Source: Mesorhizobium sp. B4-1-4 (GTDB lineage: Bacteria > Pseudomonadota > Alphaproteobacteria > Rhizobiales > Rhizobiaceae). Taken from it: DNA of 64,000 nucleotides. Shown one piece after another: positions 23,634 to 32,105 of the stretch. The DNA lies in contig NZ_CP083950.1 in assembly GCF_006439395.2 (NCBI RefSeq), positions 4,887,001 through 4,951,000 of the forward strand, written 5' to 3'. The position numbers were made by a program, and so were the translations under genes. Under the pieces are notes generated by a model that worked only from the letters and a program-made list of their open reading frames with translations, had not been told where the DNA came from and ran no database searches. Within the stretch, counting starts at the first letter, position 1. Every line of letters begins with the position of its first letter.

Positions 23634-25225
23634 CGGCTTCGCGCAAATGGATCGGCCGCAAATGGCGGCCGCGCCTCGCCACCGTCGTCGTTGCCATCCT
23701 GATCCTGGTGATGGCCTTGCCGCTGGTCGGCCTGTTCTTCTTCCGCCTTTATGAAAACCAGCTGATCCGCCAGACCGAGGCGGAGCTGATCGCGCAAGGG
23801 GCGGCCATCGCCGCCATCTATGCGCAGGAGGTGCGCGACGCCGGCATTCTACCGGACGCGCTCGGCGCGCCGATGCCGCAGGCTGGCGCAAGCGCGAGCC
23901 GGGACCCCAATCCCGACGGGCCATACCGGCCAATCGAGCCGCGCCTCGATCTCGCTTCGGATTATGTGCTTCCGACACGGCCGGCGGCTGTGCAAGCGAC
24001 CGCCGATCCCGCCTTCGCCGCGATCGGCACGCGCCTGTCCGGCATTCTCGACGCCACGCAGAAAACCACGCTGGCCGGCTTCCGGCTGCTCGATCCCCGG
24101 GGCGTCGTCATCGCCGGGCGTGACGAGGTCGGGCAGTCGCTGGCCGAGGTCCAGGAGGTGCGCGCCGCGCTTGACGGCCGCTATGCCAGCGCGCTCCGGC
24201 TGCGCATTTCCGACCAGCCGGCGCCGCCGCTCTATTCGGTCAGCCGCGGCACCAGGGTGCGCGTCTTCGTCGCTTTGCCCGTGGCCGTCGACGGCCACGT
24301 CGCCGGCGTGGTCTATGTCTCGCGGACGCCCAACAACATCGTCAAGCATCTCTATGGCGAGCGCGGTAAGGTGACGTTGGCGGCCATCGCCATCCTCGGC
24401 GGCACGCTGCTCATCGGCCTGGTGTTCCTGCGCACCGTCAGCCGACCGATCTATGCGCTGATCGACCGCACCCAGCGCATCGCCGCCGGCGAGCGCGATG
24501 CGATCCGGCCGCTCGACCATCACGGCACCTACGAAATGGCCGAGCTTTCCGCCGCTTTCCTCGACATGGCGGAAAAGCTGCAGGCGCGCTCCGACAGCAT
24601 CCAGACCTTCGCCACCCATGTCTCGCACGAGCTCAAGTCGCCGCTGACGGCGATCCAGGGCGCGGCCGAGCTGCTGCGTGATTCCGGCTCGGCCATGGAC
24701 GATGACGAGCGGCGGCGCTTCTCCGGCAACATCGTCACCGATGCCGGGCGCCTCAACCTGCTGGTCCGGCGCCTGCTCGACCTGGCGCGCGCCGAAAATC
24801 TCGCGCCCAGCGGCGAGAGCACCTCGGTCAGGTCGGCGCTGGCGCTGCTTCCCGTCGACACCAGGCTGGCGGTTCGCGTCGAGGCGGGCGGCGATCTGAC
24901 CTTGCGCATATCGGCCGAGAACGCGGCAATCGTGCTAGGCAATCTCATCGACAATTCCGCCAGGCACGGCGCGACGCTGGTTTCGATCACCGCCGCAAGC
25001 GCCGGCGGCAGGGCCGTGGTACTGGTCGGGGACGATGGCGCCGGCATCTCACCGAGCAACCGAGCGCGCATCTTCGAGCCGTTCTTCACCACGCGGCGTG
25101 AGTCCGGCGGCACCGGCATGGGGCTCGGCATCGTGCTGGCCCTCCTGAAAGCGCATGATGGTATGATCCGGCTGGTTGACAGCGAGCGCGGCACGCGCTT
25201 CGAGATTGTCTTGCCTGCCGCCTAG
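23624..25225 (+). CDS. sensor histidine kinase (CreC-like)
   Basis: The 533-residue protein has a first membrane helix at about residues 21-42 (VVVAILILVMALPLVGLFFF), a periplasmic sensor of ~215 residues, and a second helix near 250-270 (VTLAAIAILGGTLLIGLVFLRTV). A HAMP domain is followed by the dimerisation helix with the H-box HVSHELKSPLTAIQGAAELL. The ATP domain has the N-box NLIDNSARHG, G1 GDDGAGIS, F-box FEPFFTTRR and G2 GTGMGLGIV. All catalytic boxes are intact. The start ATG lies within the response regulator gene. VVYVSRTPNNIVKHLY before the second helix resembles CreC-group sensors. Confidence 0.92.
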   Translation: MRLTASRKWIGRKWRPRLATVVVAILILVMALPLVGLFFFRLYENQLIRQTEAELIAQGAAIAAIYAQEVRDAGILPDALGAPMPQAGASASRDPNPDGPYRPIEPRLDLASDYVLPTRPAAVQATADPAFAAIGTRLSGILDATQKTTLAGFRLLDPRGVVIAGRDEVGQSLAEVQEVRAALDGRYASALRLRISDQPAPPLYSVSRGTRVRVFVALPVAVDGHVAGVVYVSRTPNNIVKHLYGERGKVTLAAIAILGGTLLIGLVFLRTVSRPIYALIDRTQRIAAGERDAIRPLDHHGTYEMAELSAAFLDMAEKLQARSDSIQTFATHVSHELKSPLTAIQGAAELLRDSGSAMDDDERRRFSGNIVTDAGRLNLLVRRLLDLARAENLAPSGESTSVRSALALLPVDTRLAVRVEAGGDLTLRISAENAAIVLGNLIDNSARHGATLVSITAASAGGRAVVLVGDDGAGISPSNRARIFEPFFTTRRESGGTGMGLGIVLALLKAHDGMIRLVDSERGTRFEIVLPAA

Positions 25226-25262
25226 CTCCACGATCGCGGCTCGACTCGGAAAGGGCATAAGC

Positions 25263-26429
25263 GTGCGCTACGACATCGTCATCATCGGCGGGGCCATCGT
25301 CGGATCCTCGATCGCCTATTATCTGCGCGAGGAAGGGTTTTCCGGCTCGATCGCGCTGATCGAACGCGATCCGCAATTCTCCCATGCCGCGACGACGCTA
25401 TCCATGGCCTCGATCCGTCAGCAATTCTCAATTCCGGAAAACATCCGCCTGTCGCAATTCACGCTGCAGCTGTTCCGGCGGCTGAAGGAGGCCTTTGGTT
25501 CCGATGCCGATATCGGTTTTCGCGAGGGCGGCTATCTCATTCTTGCCGGTGAGGAGGGGCTGCCGATCCTCAAGGCCAACCATGAGGCGCAGGTCGCCGA
25601 AGGCGCCGACATCCTTTTCGAGGATGCCGACCAGCTGACGCGTCGTTTCCCCTGGCTGTCGGCAGAAGGCATCACCGCCGGCGCCTATGGCCGCACCGGC
25701 GAGGGCTGGTTCGACGCGCATGCCATGCTGATGCTGTTTCGCAAGGCGCTGCGGGACAAGAAAATCGATTTCATCAAGGCTGATGTCACCGGCATCGCGC
25801 GGCAGGGCAATCAGGTGACCGGCGTGAGCCTCGACAATGGCGAGACGCTGGAGGCCGGCATTGTCGTCAACGCCGCCGGGCCGAATGCCGGCAAGGTCGC
25901 CGCCCTTGCCGGGCTCGAGCTGCCGGTCGAGCCGCGCAAGCGTAACGTCTTCGTCTTCGAGGCGCGCGAGAAATATGCCGATATGCCGCTGCTGGTCGAC
26001 CCATCCGGCATCTATGTCAGGCCGGAAGGCTCGGTCTATCTCACCGGCGGCGCCGAACCGGAAGAGGGCGACGGCCCTGCCGATCCCGGCGATTTCGAGG
26101 TCGACTGGCCGCTTTTCGAAGAGGTGATCTGGCCGGTTCTGGCGACCCGCATCCCTGCCTTCGAGGCGATCAAGCCGACCCGCGCCTGGGCCGGCCATTA
26201 CGACTACAACACGCTCGACCAGAACGCCGTGATCGGCCCGCACCCCGAGGTGCGGAATTTCCTTTTCGCCAACGGTTTTTCCGGCCACGGCTTGCAGCAG
26301 GCGCCGGCGGTCGGCAAGGCGCTGGCCGAGCTGATCGTGCATGGCGGCTACCGGACGATCGATTGCTCGGCGTTCGGATACGAGCGCGTCGCCGAAGGGC
26401 GCGCGTTCCGGGAATTGAATGTGATCTGA
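25263..26429 (+). CDS. FAD-dependent oxidoreductase (DAO family)
   Basis: The 388-residue flavoprotein starts with the dinucleotide fold YDIVIIGGAIVGSSIAYYLREEG. It continues with AATTLSMASIRQQFSIPENIRLSQF, similar to FOXRED1/dimethylglycine-type oxidases, and ends NFLFANGFSGHGLQQAPAVGKALAELI, the C-terminal FAD-contacting motif. Substrates may be N-methylated or D-amino acids; the sequence does not decide. The GTG at 25263 is used because the nucleotide-binding strand begins directly after it. It is 37 bases after the kinase gene on the same strand. Confidence 0.85.
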   Translation: MRYDIVIIGGAIVGSSIAYYLREEGFSGSIALIERDPQFSHAATTLSMASIRQQFSIPENIRLSQFTLQLFRRLKEAFGSDADIGFREGGYLILAGEEGLPILKANHEAQVAEGADILFEDADQLTRRFPWLSAEGITAGAYGRTGEGWFDAHAMLMLFRKALRDKKIDFIKADVTGIARQGNQVTGVSLDNGETLEAGIVVNAAGPNAGKVAALAGLELPVEPRKRNVFVFEAREKYADMPLLVDPSGIYVRPEGSVYLTGGAEPEEGDGPADPGDFEVDWPLFEEVIWPVLATRIPAFEAIKPTRAWAGHYDYNTLDQNAVIGPHPEVRNFLFANGFSGHGLQQAPAVGKALAELIVHGGYRTIDCSAFGYERVAEGRAFRELNVI

Positions 26430-26469
26430 GGGCAATACGGGACGATCTTCGGGATTTGCCAAGACGTCT

Positions 26470-26705
26470 CAGGTTCTTCGTCATTCCAGGGAGGAGCAGG
26501 AGCGAAGCGACGTCGCGGAGACCCTGGAATCCATGCCGTGACTGTTGCCGTGGGCTCCAACGGCGCAGAATGAAAAGGCGCACCGATCGGCGCGCATTGC
26601 CGGTAAAAATTCTGCACCGCCGTGAAATTCCAACGTCGCGGCATGGATCCTGAGGTCTGCGCCGCGTCGCTTTGCTCCTTGCTTCGCTCTAGCATGGCGA
26701 CGCTG
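26470..26705. repeat. intergenic repeat pair (CATTCCAGGG...GAATCCATGCCGTGAC and GGCATGGATCCTGAGGTCTGCGCCGCGTCGC...)
   Basis: Two inverted modules are present. One contains GAGCGAAGCGACGTCGCGGAGACC, the other TCTGCGCCGCGTCGCTTTGCTCC. Related sequences occur at 20893-20942 and 31069-31205. The stop codon of the DUF72 gene lies inside the second module. Confidence 0.65.
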
Positions 26706-27435
26706 GACAGATCATCTCGTCGACAGCGATGGCATTGCCAAGGGCATGCCCTTGGGCTGTGTTGTCGAAAATACACCAGACTTCCGCCCCGGAAGCGGCT
26801 GCTTCATCAATCTGCCGGCTGATCCGGTCGAGGCTCTCGGCATCGTAGTCCGAATAATAGACACGCGGCACGCCGTGCCAGCGGAAATAGGCAAGGCCCG
26901 ACCATCCGCCAGGCACCGCGGCTTCCGGCACAGAGGCCGGGTCGGCGGCGACGCGCGCGACATGACAGGCGGCCAGAAGCGCTTCCGCATCGGCATCGAA
27001 CCAGCTGGGATGGCGCGGCTCGCAGGTCAGCCTGACCTCGGTCCGGCTGCGCAGCAGGTCAAAAAAACCCTGCGCGATGTCCGCCTCGAACGGAAGGCTC
27101 GGCGGCAACTGGACCAGAAGCACACTCAATTTCTCGCCGAGACCTTCGACCTGTTCGAGAAAGCTTTCCAGGGGATCGTTGCAACCGACAAGGCGGCGCT
27201 CATGCGTAACGGCCTTGGGTGTCTTGACGGCAAAGCGAAAATCCCCGGGCACCGAACGCGCCCAGCGTTCATAGGTCTCGCGACGGTGCGGCTTGTAGAA
27301 GGAGGTGTCGATTTCGACGATGGGCAGCCGCGTGGCATAGCGCACGAGACGGGAACCGGACTGCGGGAAATCATCCTTGTATGGCGTGGAAATTCCCCAG
27401 CCCGCCGTGCCTATGAACGTTCTGCGGTTTGTCAT
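26689..27435 (-). CDS. DUF72 (YecE-like) protein
   Basis: The 248-residue protein has the DUF72 TIM-barrel pattern: FIGTAGWGISTPYKDDFP, YATRLPIVEIDTSFYKPHRRETYERWARSVPGDFRFAVKTPKAVTHER, and LAYFRWHGVPRVYYSDYDAESL near the end. The function is unknown. The C-terminus (VDEMICPASPC) ends inside an intergenic repeat, so the last few residues may not be native. The ATG at 27435 is supported by the conserved start. Confidence 0.88.
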   Translation of the reverse strand: MTNRRTFIGTAGWGISTPYKDDFPQSGSRLVRYATRLPIVEIDTSFYKPHRRETYERWARSVPGDFRFAVKTPKAVTHERRLVGCNDPLESFLEQVEGLGEKLSVLLVQLPPSLPFEADIAQGFFDLLRSRTEVRLTCEPRHPSWFDADAEALLAACHVARVAADPASVPEAAVPGGWSGLAYFRWHGVPRVYYSDYDAESLDRISRQIDEAAASGAEVWCIFDNTAQGHALGNAIAVDEMICPASPC

Positions 27436-27502
27436 GCCTGGTGATGTGGCTCGACTGACGTGAAGGTCAAGGCAGAACCGTATCGCTGCGGCGCGCGCTA
27501 TT

Positions 27503-28030
27503 TTAAGCAGCCGCACGCCCTTGCGAGTCAAAATATCCCGCCAGCCAGGTGAGCACCCGCGCCCAGCCATCGGCATGCTCGGCGGCGGCTTCCGCCAAAC
27601 CGGCGAAACCGCCGTGGCAAATGGTGAGCCGCGTGCCGGCGGCGACAGGCTGCAGCAGCCAGGCGACCGTGGTTTGCCGCCGGCCAAGCGTGGGATGGTC
27701 CCATGCGTAAGCTCGCGTCTGCACGATCCGGCGCGGCGCTTCGATCTCCAGGAATTCGCCGCCGGCCGGCAGGTCGCTGCCGTCAGACCTGCGGACGACA
27801 ACCGTCCAGCGGCCGCCGACACGGAGATCGGCCGACCAGTCGACCATCCGGTACGTGTCGACGGATCCCCACCATAGTTCGACTTGATCGGTGCTCAGCG
27901 CACGGAAGACGCGCTCTGGCGAAGCACTGAGGTCGACAGTGGCGAAGACGGTGTCGCCATTGCTCATGGCATGCAGGGTGGGGAGATGCATCGCTGTCTC
28001 CATGGCATGTTTCGCTCCCGGAATGATCAC
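27503..28030 (-). CDS. SRPBCC (AHSA1-type START) domain protein
   Basis: The 175-residue protein has the Bet-v1-like fold pattern: TVDLSASPERVFRALSTDQVELWWG, WSADLRVGGRWTVVVRRSDG, GEFLEIEAPRRIVQTRAY and GGFAG..EHADGWARVLTWLAGYF. The end TrpARVLxxLxxY is typical of AHSA1-domain proteins. Its ATG overlaps the stop of the preceding SRPBCC gene by four bases, and it is the last gene of an ArsR-led operon. The ligand is unknown. A later ATG at 27967 (MSNGDTVF) is an alternative start. Confidence 0.85.
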   Translation of the reverse strand: MIIPGAKHAMETAMHLPTLHAMSNGDTVFATVDLSASPERVFRALSTDQVELWWGSVDTYRMVDWSADLRVGGRWTVVVRRSDGSDLPAGGEFLEIEAPRRIVQTRAYAWDHPTLGRRQTTVAWLLQPVAAGTRLTICHGGFAGLAEAAAEHADGWARVLTWLAGYFDSQGRAAA

Positions 28031-28473
28031 CCTTTAGATGGCGGGCGCTCAAAACCCTTGCCGGTCTCGAGCAGGCTCTTGAGGCTGGCCAGCACCAGCG
28101 GCCACCCCTTGGCGACATTGCCGATCAGTCTGTGCGGCCCATCGGCCTCGTGAGTGACGGCAAGCTTCATCAATTCGCCGTCCTGCTCGATGGTGAAGGT
28201 GCAGCGCGTGTAGCCGTCTTCCTTCACCTCTCGCATCCATTCATTGCGCCATTTGATGACGAGGCGCCGCGGCGGGTCGATCTCGAGGATCTCGCCGCTG
28301 TCGGCGACGCGTCCGTCGGGAAAGATCAGCTTCCAGCTGGAGCCGACTTTCCAATCGCTCTTCTGATAGGAGCAGAGGAAGAACTGCCGGTTGAATTCCG
28401 GGTCGGTCAGGGCTTCCCAGAGTTTTTCGGGCGTGGTGCGGATGTAGGTCACGTAAACGAAGGCGTTGCTCAT
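28027..28473 (-). CDS. SRPBCC (AHSA1-type) domain protein
   Basis: The 148-residue protein reads FVYVTYIRTTPEKLWEALTDPEFNRQFF, SSWKLIFPDGRVADSGEILEIDPPRRLVIKW and GWPLVLASLKSLLETG, the AHSA1 pattern. Start and stop each overlap the neighbouring genes by four bases, so ArsR and both SRPBCC proteins are translationally coupled. Such trios are common in rhizobia; the physiological ligand is unknown. Confidence 0.88.
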   Translation of the reverse strand: MSNAFVYVTYIRTTPEKLWEALTDPEFNRQFFLCSYQKSDWKVGSSWKLIFPDGRVADSGEILEIDPPRRLVIKWRNEWMREVKEDGYTRCTFTIEQDGELMKLAVTHEADGPHRLIGNVAKGWPLVLASLKSLLETGKGFERPPSKG

Positions 28474-28790
28474 GGCTCGTCCCTTTCAAGGCGTTTCTTC
28501 AAGTCGCTGAGGGCGGTCAGCCGTCCCCGCTCGAATTTGCCGATCCAGCGTTCGGCGATCTCGTTGATCGGAACCGGGTTGAGGTAATGCTCCTTCTCGC
28601 GCCCCTTGCGGATGGTGGTGACGAGATTTGCTTCTTCCAGGATCGCCAGATGCTTGGTCACCGCCTGGCGTGTCATGTCCATCTCCGCGCACAGCGCGTT
28701 CAGCGTCTGCCCGTTCCTGGCATGGAGGCTGTCCAGCAATTGCCGTCGTGTCGGATCGGCCAGGGCGCGAAAGACGGCATCCATACTCAT
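28470..28790 (-). CDS. ArsR-family transcriptional regulator
   Basis: The 106-residue winged-helix protein reads MDAVFRALADPTRRQLLDSLHARNGQTLNALCAEMDMTRQAVTKHLAILEEANLVTTIRKGREKEHYLNP. There are no metal-binding Cys pairs, placing it in the SRPBCC-linked ArsR subgroup. I use the start at 28790 (MSMDAV), because an upstream ATG at 28805 lies inside the palindromic operator. It heads a three-gene operon and probably represses it. Confidence 0.88.
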   Translation of the reverse strand: MSMDAVFRALADPTRRQLLDSLHARNGQTLNALCAEMDMTRQAVTKHLAILEEANLVTTIRKGREKEHYLNPVPINEIAERWIGKFERGRLTALSDLKKRLERDEP

Positions 28791-28799
28791 GGCTTTAAT

Positions 28800-28819
28800 A
28801 TGCAACCATTTGGTTGCAT
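28800..28819. promoter_or_regulatory. ArsR operator palindrome
   Basis: ATGCAACCA-TT-TGGTTGCAT is a perfect 9-bp inverted repeat ten bases upstream of the ArsR start. This size and position fit an autoregulatory ArsR site. Confidence 0.75.
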
Positions 28820-28874
28820 GTCAAGAGGCAAGATCACGCGCCGCTGACGACTGGATAGGGTCACGGGAGAAAAA

Positions 28875-29300
28875 TCAGCGTTCGCGGGAGAACCAGAAGG
28901 CGTCCGGCATGCGTTTCATGCCGATGCGTTCATAGAAGCCGGCGGCGTCGGGCACGGAAACCAGGCTGATGGCGACGCAGGGTCCGAGCTGTCGCCGCGC
29001 CTCGTCCATCAGGCCCTTGCCGACGCCAAGCCCTTGCGCGGCTTGCGAGACGGCGAGATCGGAGATGTAGCAGACCCAGGAAAAGTCCGTCATGGCGCGG
29101 GCCATACCGATCAGCGGCTTGCCTTCGATGTCGAGGCGCGCGGTCAGCACCAGATTGGCGCCCGACAGCATCGCTTGCAGCCTGTGGGCGTCGTCGACGG
29201 GGCGGATCTGGCCCAAGCCGGAGTCCACCAGCACGCGGCGGAATTCGGCAACGCCGAGGCCAGTTTCACGGGCGTAGAGGACGTGGGAGTTTTCTGGCAT
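28875..29300 (-). CDS. GNAT family N-acetyltransferase
   Basis: The 141-residue protein shows the GNAT core: LVLTARLDIEGKPLIGMARAMTDFSWVCYISDLAVSQAAQGLGVGKGLMDEARRQL, where QxxGxG is the acetyl-CoA pyrophosphate loop, and ISLVSVPDAAGFYERIGMKRMPDAFW. The substrate is unknown. The ATG at 29300 is chosen; 29318 would add six residues. Confidence 0.85.
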   Translation of the reverse strand: MPENSHVLYARETGLGVAEFRRVLVDSGLGQIRPVDDAHRLQAMLSGANLVLTARLDIEGKPLIGMARAMTDFSWVCYISDLAVSQAAQGLGVGKGLMDEARRQLGPCVAISLVSVPDAAGFYERIGMKRMPDAFWFSRER

Positions 29301-29449
29301 CGCGCCAGAGTGCACCATGGAGCCACGAATCCGAAGCCGTTTTTGCGCGGCCCCGGTGCCGGCGGACAAACAGTTGCCTTTTATTTGCCCGCGGCTTTGT
29401 GTAAACCGGGCCCCAGCAAAATCCCCGCAACGAAACACGGGCCAAAGCC

Positions 29450-30055
29450 ATGGAAAAATTCACCAAGCTCACCGGCGTCGCCGCTCCCATGCCGATCGTC
29501 AATGTCGACACCGACATGATCATCCCCAAGGATTATCTCAAGACGATCAAGCGCACCGGGCTTGGCACCGGCCTGTTCGCCGAAATGCGCTACAATGACG
29601 ACGGTTCGGAAAACCCGGATTTCGTGCTCAACAAGCCGGCCTACCGCAAGGCGCAGATCCTCGTCGCCGGCGACAATTTCGGTTGCGGCTCGAGCCGCGA
29701 GCACGCGCCGTGGGCGCTGCTCGATTTCGGCATCCGTTGCGTCATCTCGACCTCGTTCGCCGACATCTTCTACAACAACTGCTTCAAGAACGGCGTGCTG
29801 CCGATCACCGTCAGCCCCGAGGACCTGGAGAAGCTGATGGACGACGCCTCGCGCGGCTCCAACGCCACCCTGTCGGTCGACCTCGAAGCCAAGGAAATCC
29901 GGGGTCCGGATGGCGGCGTGGTCAAGTTCGACCTCGACGAGTTCAAGCGGCACTGCATGCTCAACGGCCTCGACGACATCGGCCTGACCATGGAGAAGGC
30001 CGGCGCCATCGCCTCGTTCGAGAAGCGCAACGCCGAACAGCGCCCCTGGGCCTGA
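29450..30055 (+). CDS. leuD: 3-isopropylmalate dehydratase small subunit
   Basis: The 201-residue protein is a full-length LeuD: MEKFTKLTGVAAPMPIVNVDTDMIIPKDYLKTIKRTGLGTGLF, AGDNFGCGSSREHAPWALLDFGIRCVISTSFADIFYNNCFKNGVLP, GLDDIGLTMEK. With LeuC (not in the window) it isomerises 2- to 3-isopropylmalate in leucine synthesis. leuB lies 2.3 kb downstream on the same strand but separated by unrelated genes. Confidence 0.96.
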   Translation: MEKFTKLTGVAAPMPIVNVDTDMIIPKDYLKTIKRTGLGTGLFAEMRYNDDGSENPDFVLNKPAYRKAQILVAGDNFGCGSSREHAPWALLDFGIRCVISTSFADIFYNNCFKNGVLPITVSPEDLEKLMDDASRGSNATLSVDLEAKEIRGPDGGVVKFDLDEFKRHCMLNGLDDIGLTMEKAGAIASFEKRNAEQRPWA

Positions 30056-30125
30056 GCGGCATCGTCCGGAACGGATAGCCCGGCCTCGCAGGCCAGGTTC
30101 GCGGCGACTGAAGGGAGGGACAGTC

Positions 30126-31055
30126 ATGACACGTTCGCTTCTTGCCGGCGCTTGCGGCCTGGCGTTGTTGCTGGCGTCGGCCAGCAGCCTGTTCGCGCAA
30201 ACACAGACGCCCGCCGCGCAGCCGGCGCCGGCAACGGATCAGCCGGCCGCCGGCCAGGGAACGAACGCCGCCGACGCTACCGACGACGACAAGCAGGCGC
30301 CGGTGCCGTTCGAGGGCGGCCAACTGACCATCACCCAGAAAGAACAGTATGGCGAGAAGGTGCTGGCTTTCGACGGCAAGGAGCTCGCCAGCAACTACGA
30401 CGTCTTCTTCGACAAGATCGTCAAGATCGGCGATGTCAATGTCGCGCTGGTGGATGTCGGCGACGGCGGCAATCAATGCGGCCCTGCCAAGGTCATCGTC
30501 TGGAAGCCGAAAGACGGTGAAATCCAGACCACAACGGTCGAGCAGGACCAATGCGGCGCGCCGCCGGCAGCTGTCTCCGACAACGCCATCTATTTTGTTC
30601 CCTACCTGTTGCCCGGGGATGAGAAGCCGGCGCTGCAGTGGTCGCCGACATCAGGGCTGACCACATCGGGCAATCTGACCTACATGCCGGAACCCGGCAC
30701 CGACTGGAAAGATATCGACCCGTCGAAATACGACAACATCATCGACGCCTTCCACAATGAGGCCGTCTACAAGGAAGCCGAAAAGCTGCTGGGTAAGGAT
30801 ATGTCCGACATGGCGACCAGCCTGCTGGTCGGTGGCGGCACGGAAAAGACCGCTTCGGGCGCCTTCTACGCCAGCGGCTGCGTACCGCATGATTGCGGCG
30901 GCAATGATGGCTTCATGGCGGTCGACCCCGCCAAGCACAAGCTCTACTTCGCCCGCCGCGGCGACAATGGCCAGCCGAACGCATGGCCAGCGGTGACGAC
31001 ATGGCCTGCCGATGTGAAGGAAGCGCTGGACAAGGCGCTGGGCTCGCCGAATTAG
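30126..31055 (+). CDS. secreted protein with C-terminal Ivy-like (lysozyme inhibitor) region
   Basis: The 309-residue protein starts with a signal peptide (MTRSLLAGACGLALLLASASSLFAQ) and an Ala/Pro/Asp-rich linker to about residue 60. The middle (65-190) is an unrecognised β-rich domain with a Cys pair. The C-terminus (about 200-305) resembles Ivy: NIIDAFHNEAVYKEAEKLLGK, an unusual VGGG turn, then GCVPHDCGGNDGFMAVDPAKHKLYFAR. The C-x-P-H-D-C loop is the active loop that plugs lysozyme in Ivy proteins. Periplasmic lysozyme inhibition is thus an inference. It follows leuD by 70 bases, with GGGAGGGA before the ATG. Confidence 0.65.
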   Translation: MTRSLLAGACGLALLLASASSLFAQTQTPAAQPAPATDQPAAGQGTNAADATDDDKQAPVPFEGGQLTITQKEQYGEKVLAFDGKELASNYDVFFDKIVKIGDVNVALVDVGDGGNQCGPAKVIVWKPKDGEIQTTTVEQDQCGAPPAAVSDNAIYFVPYLLPGDEKPALQWSPTSGLTTSGNLTYMPEPGTDWKDIDPSKYDNIIDAFHNEAVYKEAEKLLGKDMSDMATSLLVGGGTEKTASGAFYASGCVPHDCGGNDGFMAVDPAKHKLYFARRGDNGQPNAWPAVTTWPADVKEALDKALGSPN

Positions 31056-31068
31056 ATTTTCGCTACTC

Positions 31069-31205
31069 CACATTCGTCGTCCTCGGGCTTGACCCGAGGA
31101 TCCATGCCGTGATCGCTATCACAGGCGCAGCGGGTCTGAACCGCAACGTCTTGATGTCACGGCCGCGTCGCTTCGCTCCTTGCTTCGCCATAGGATGACG
31201 AGGCG
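31069..31205. repeat. intergenic repeat (CGTCCTCGGGCTTGACCCGAGGATCCATGCCGTGA ... GTCGCTTCGCTCCTTGCTTCGCCATAGGATGACGA)
   Basis: The first half contains the palindrome CCTCGGGCTTGACCCGAGG. The second contains the same GTCGCTTCGCTCCTTGCTTCG module seen at 20893-20942 and 26650-26700. It may end transcription after the Ivy-like gene. Confidence 0.65.
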
Positions 31206-31333
31206 AGGGATGCTCTGGCCAATCTCCGAGGTTGCGTATCGCCTTATGGTGACAACAGTCCGCCTCGGCTTGGCCCATGGCCGGATCGGCCTCTTGCCTG
31301 CAAAATGACCTGAATAATCCTGCGGAGTCCCCC

Positions 31334-31717
31334 ATGCGTAAACTCATCTCCACCGGTTCGCCTTTCGAAAAGACCGCCGGCTATTCGCGTGCCGTGGTGC
31401 AGGGCGACTGGTGCTTCGTCTCCGGGACGACCGGCTACGACTATGCCAGCATGACCATGCCGGAAACGGTCGAGGCGCAGACGCGCAACTGCCTGGCGAC
31501 GATCGGCAAGGCGCTGAAGGACGGCGGCTTCGACATGGCTGATGTGGTGCGGGCGCATTACTACATCACCGACCAGGCGTTCGTGGACGTGGTCTTCCCC
31601 ATTCTGGGCAAGACCTTCGGCGACATCAGGCCGGCGGCGACGATGATCGTCTGCCAGCTCAACAAACCTGAAATGAAGATCGAGATCGAGGTGACGGCGC
31701 TGCGGCGAACGGCATAG
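31334..31717 (+). CDS. RidA family protein (imine/enamine deaminase-like)
   Basis: The 127-residue protein has the RidA/YjgF fold pattern: GDWCFVSGTTGYDYASMTMPETVEAQTRNCLATIGKALKDGGFDMADVVRAHYYITD and ATMIVCQLNKPEMKIEIEVTALR, with the catalytic Arg region represented by RPAATMI. The archetype hydrolyses reactive enamines from PLP enzymes; this one belongs to the broader 'Rid' subfamilies with unknown substrates. It is followed after 11 bases by a VOC-family gene. Confidence 0.88.
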   Translation: MRKLISTGSPFEKTAGYSRAVVQGDWCFVSGTTGYDYASMTMPETVEAQTRNCLATIGKALKDGGFDMADVVRAHYYITDQAFVDVVFPILGKTFGDIRPAATMIVCQLNKPEMKIEIEVTALRRTA

Positions 31718-31728
31718 GGGCCGGAGCA

Positions 31729-32080
31729 ATGGCGGTCCGGCGCATCGTAACCAACATCGCCACAACGGATATCGCGGCGGCGAAGCGCTTCTATCATGAC
31801 GTGCTCGGCCTCGATCTGCTCATGGACATGGGCTGGATCGCCACCTACGGCTCCGAGGAGCGGATGCATGTGCAGGTGAGCTTCATGGCGCAAGGCGGAT
31901 CCGGCACGCCGGTGCCGGACCTGTCGATCGAGGTGGACGATGTGGACGCCGCGCTTGCCGACATGAAGAAGGCTGGCTTCGTCATCGAATACGGCCCGGC
32001 CGACGAGCCCTGGGGCGTGCGGCGTTTCTATGTGCGCGATCCCCTTCGGCAGGCTGGTGAATATCCTTTCGCACCGGTAG
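31729..32080 (+). pseudogene. VOC/glyoxalase-family protein with a +1 frameshift in its last 12 codons
   Basis: The frame from 31729 reads TNIATTDIAAAKRFYHDVLGLDLLMDMGWIATYG ... WGVRRFYVRDP, a glyoxalase/bleomycin-resistance fold. An extra C in GATCCCC (32041-32044) shifts the frame. The alternative frame gives FGRLVNILSHR and a stop at 32080, the expected ending. As written, the protein would instead run on for hundreds of codons through leuB in the wrong frame. A homopolymer sequence error is as likely as a mutation. Confidence 0.75.
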
Positions 32081-32105
32081 GCGCGCCCACGGGTTTCTTG
32101 CGAGA

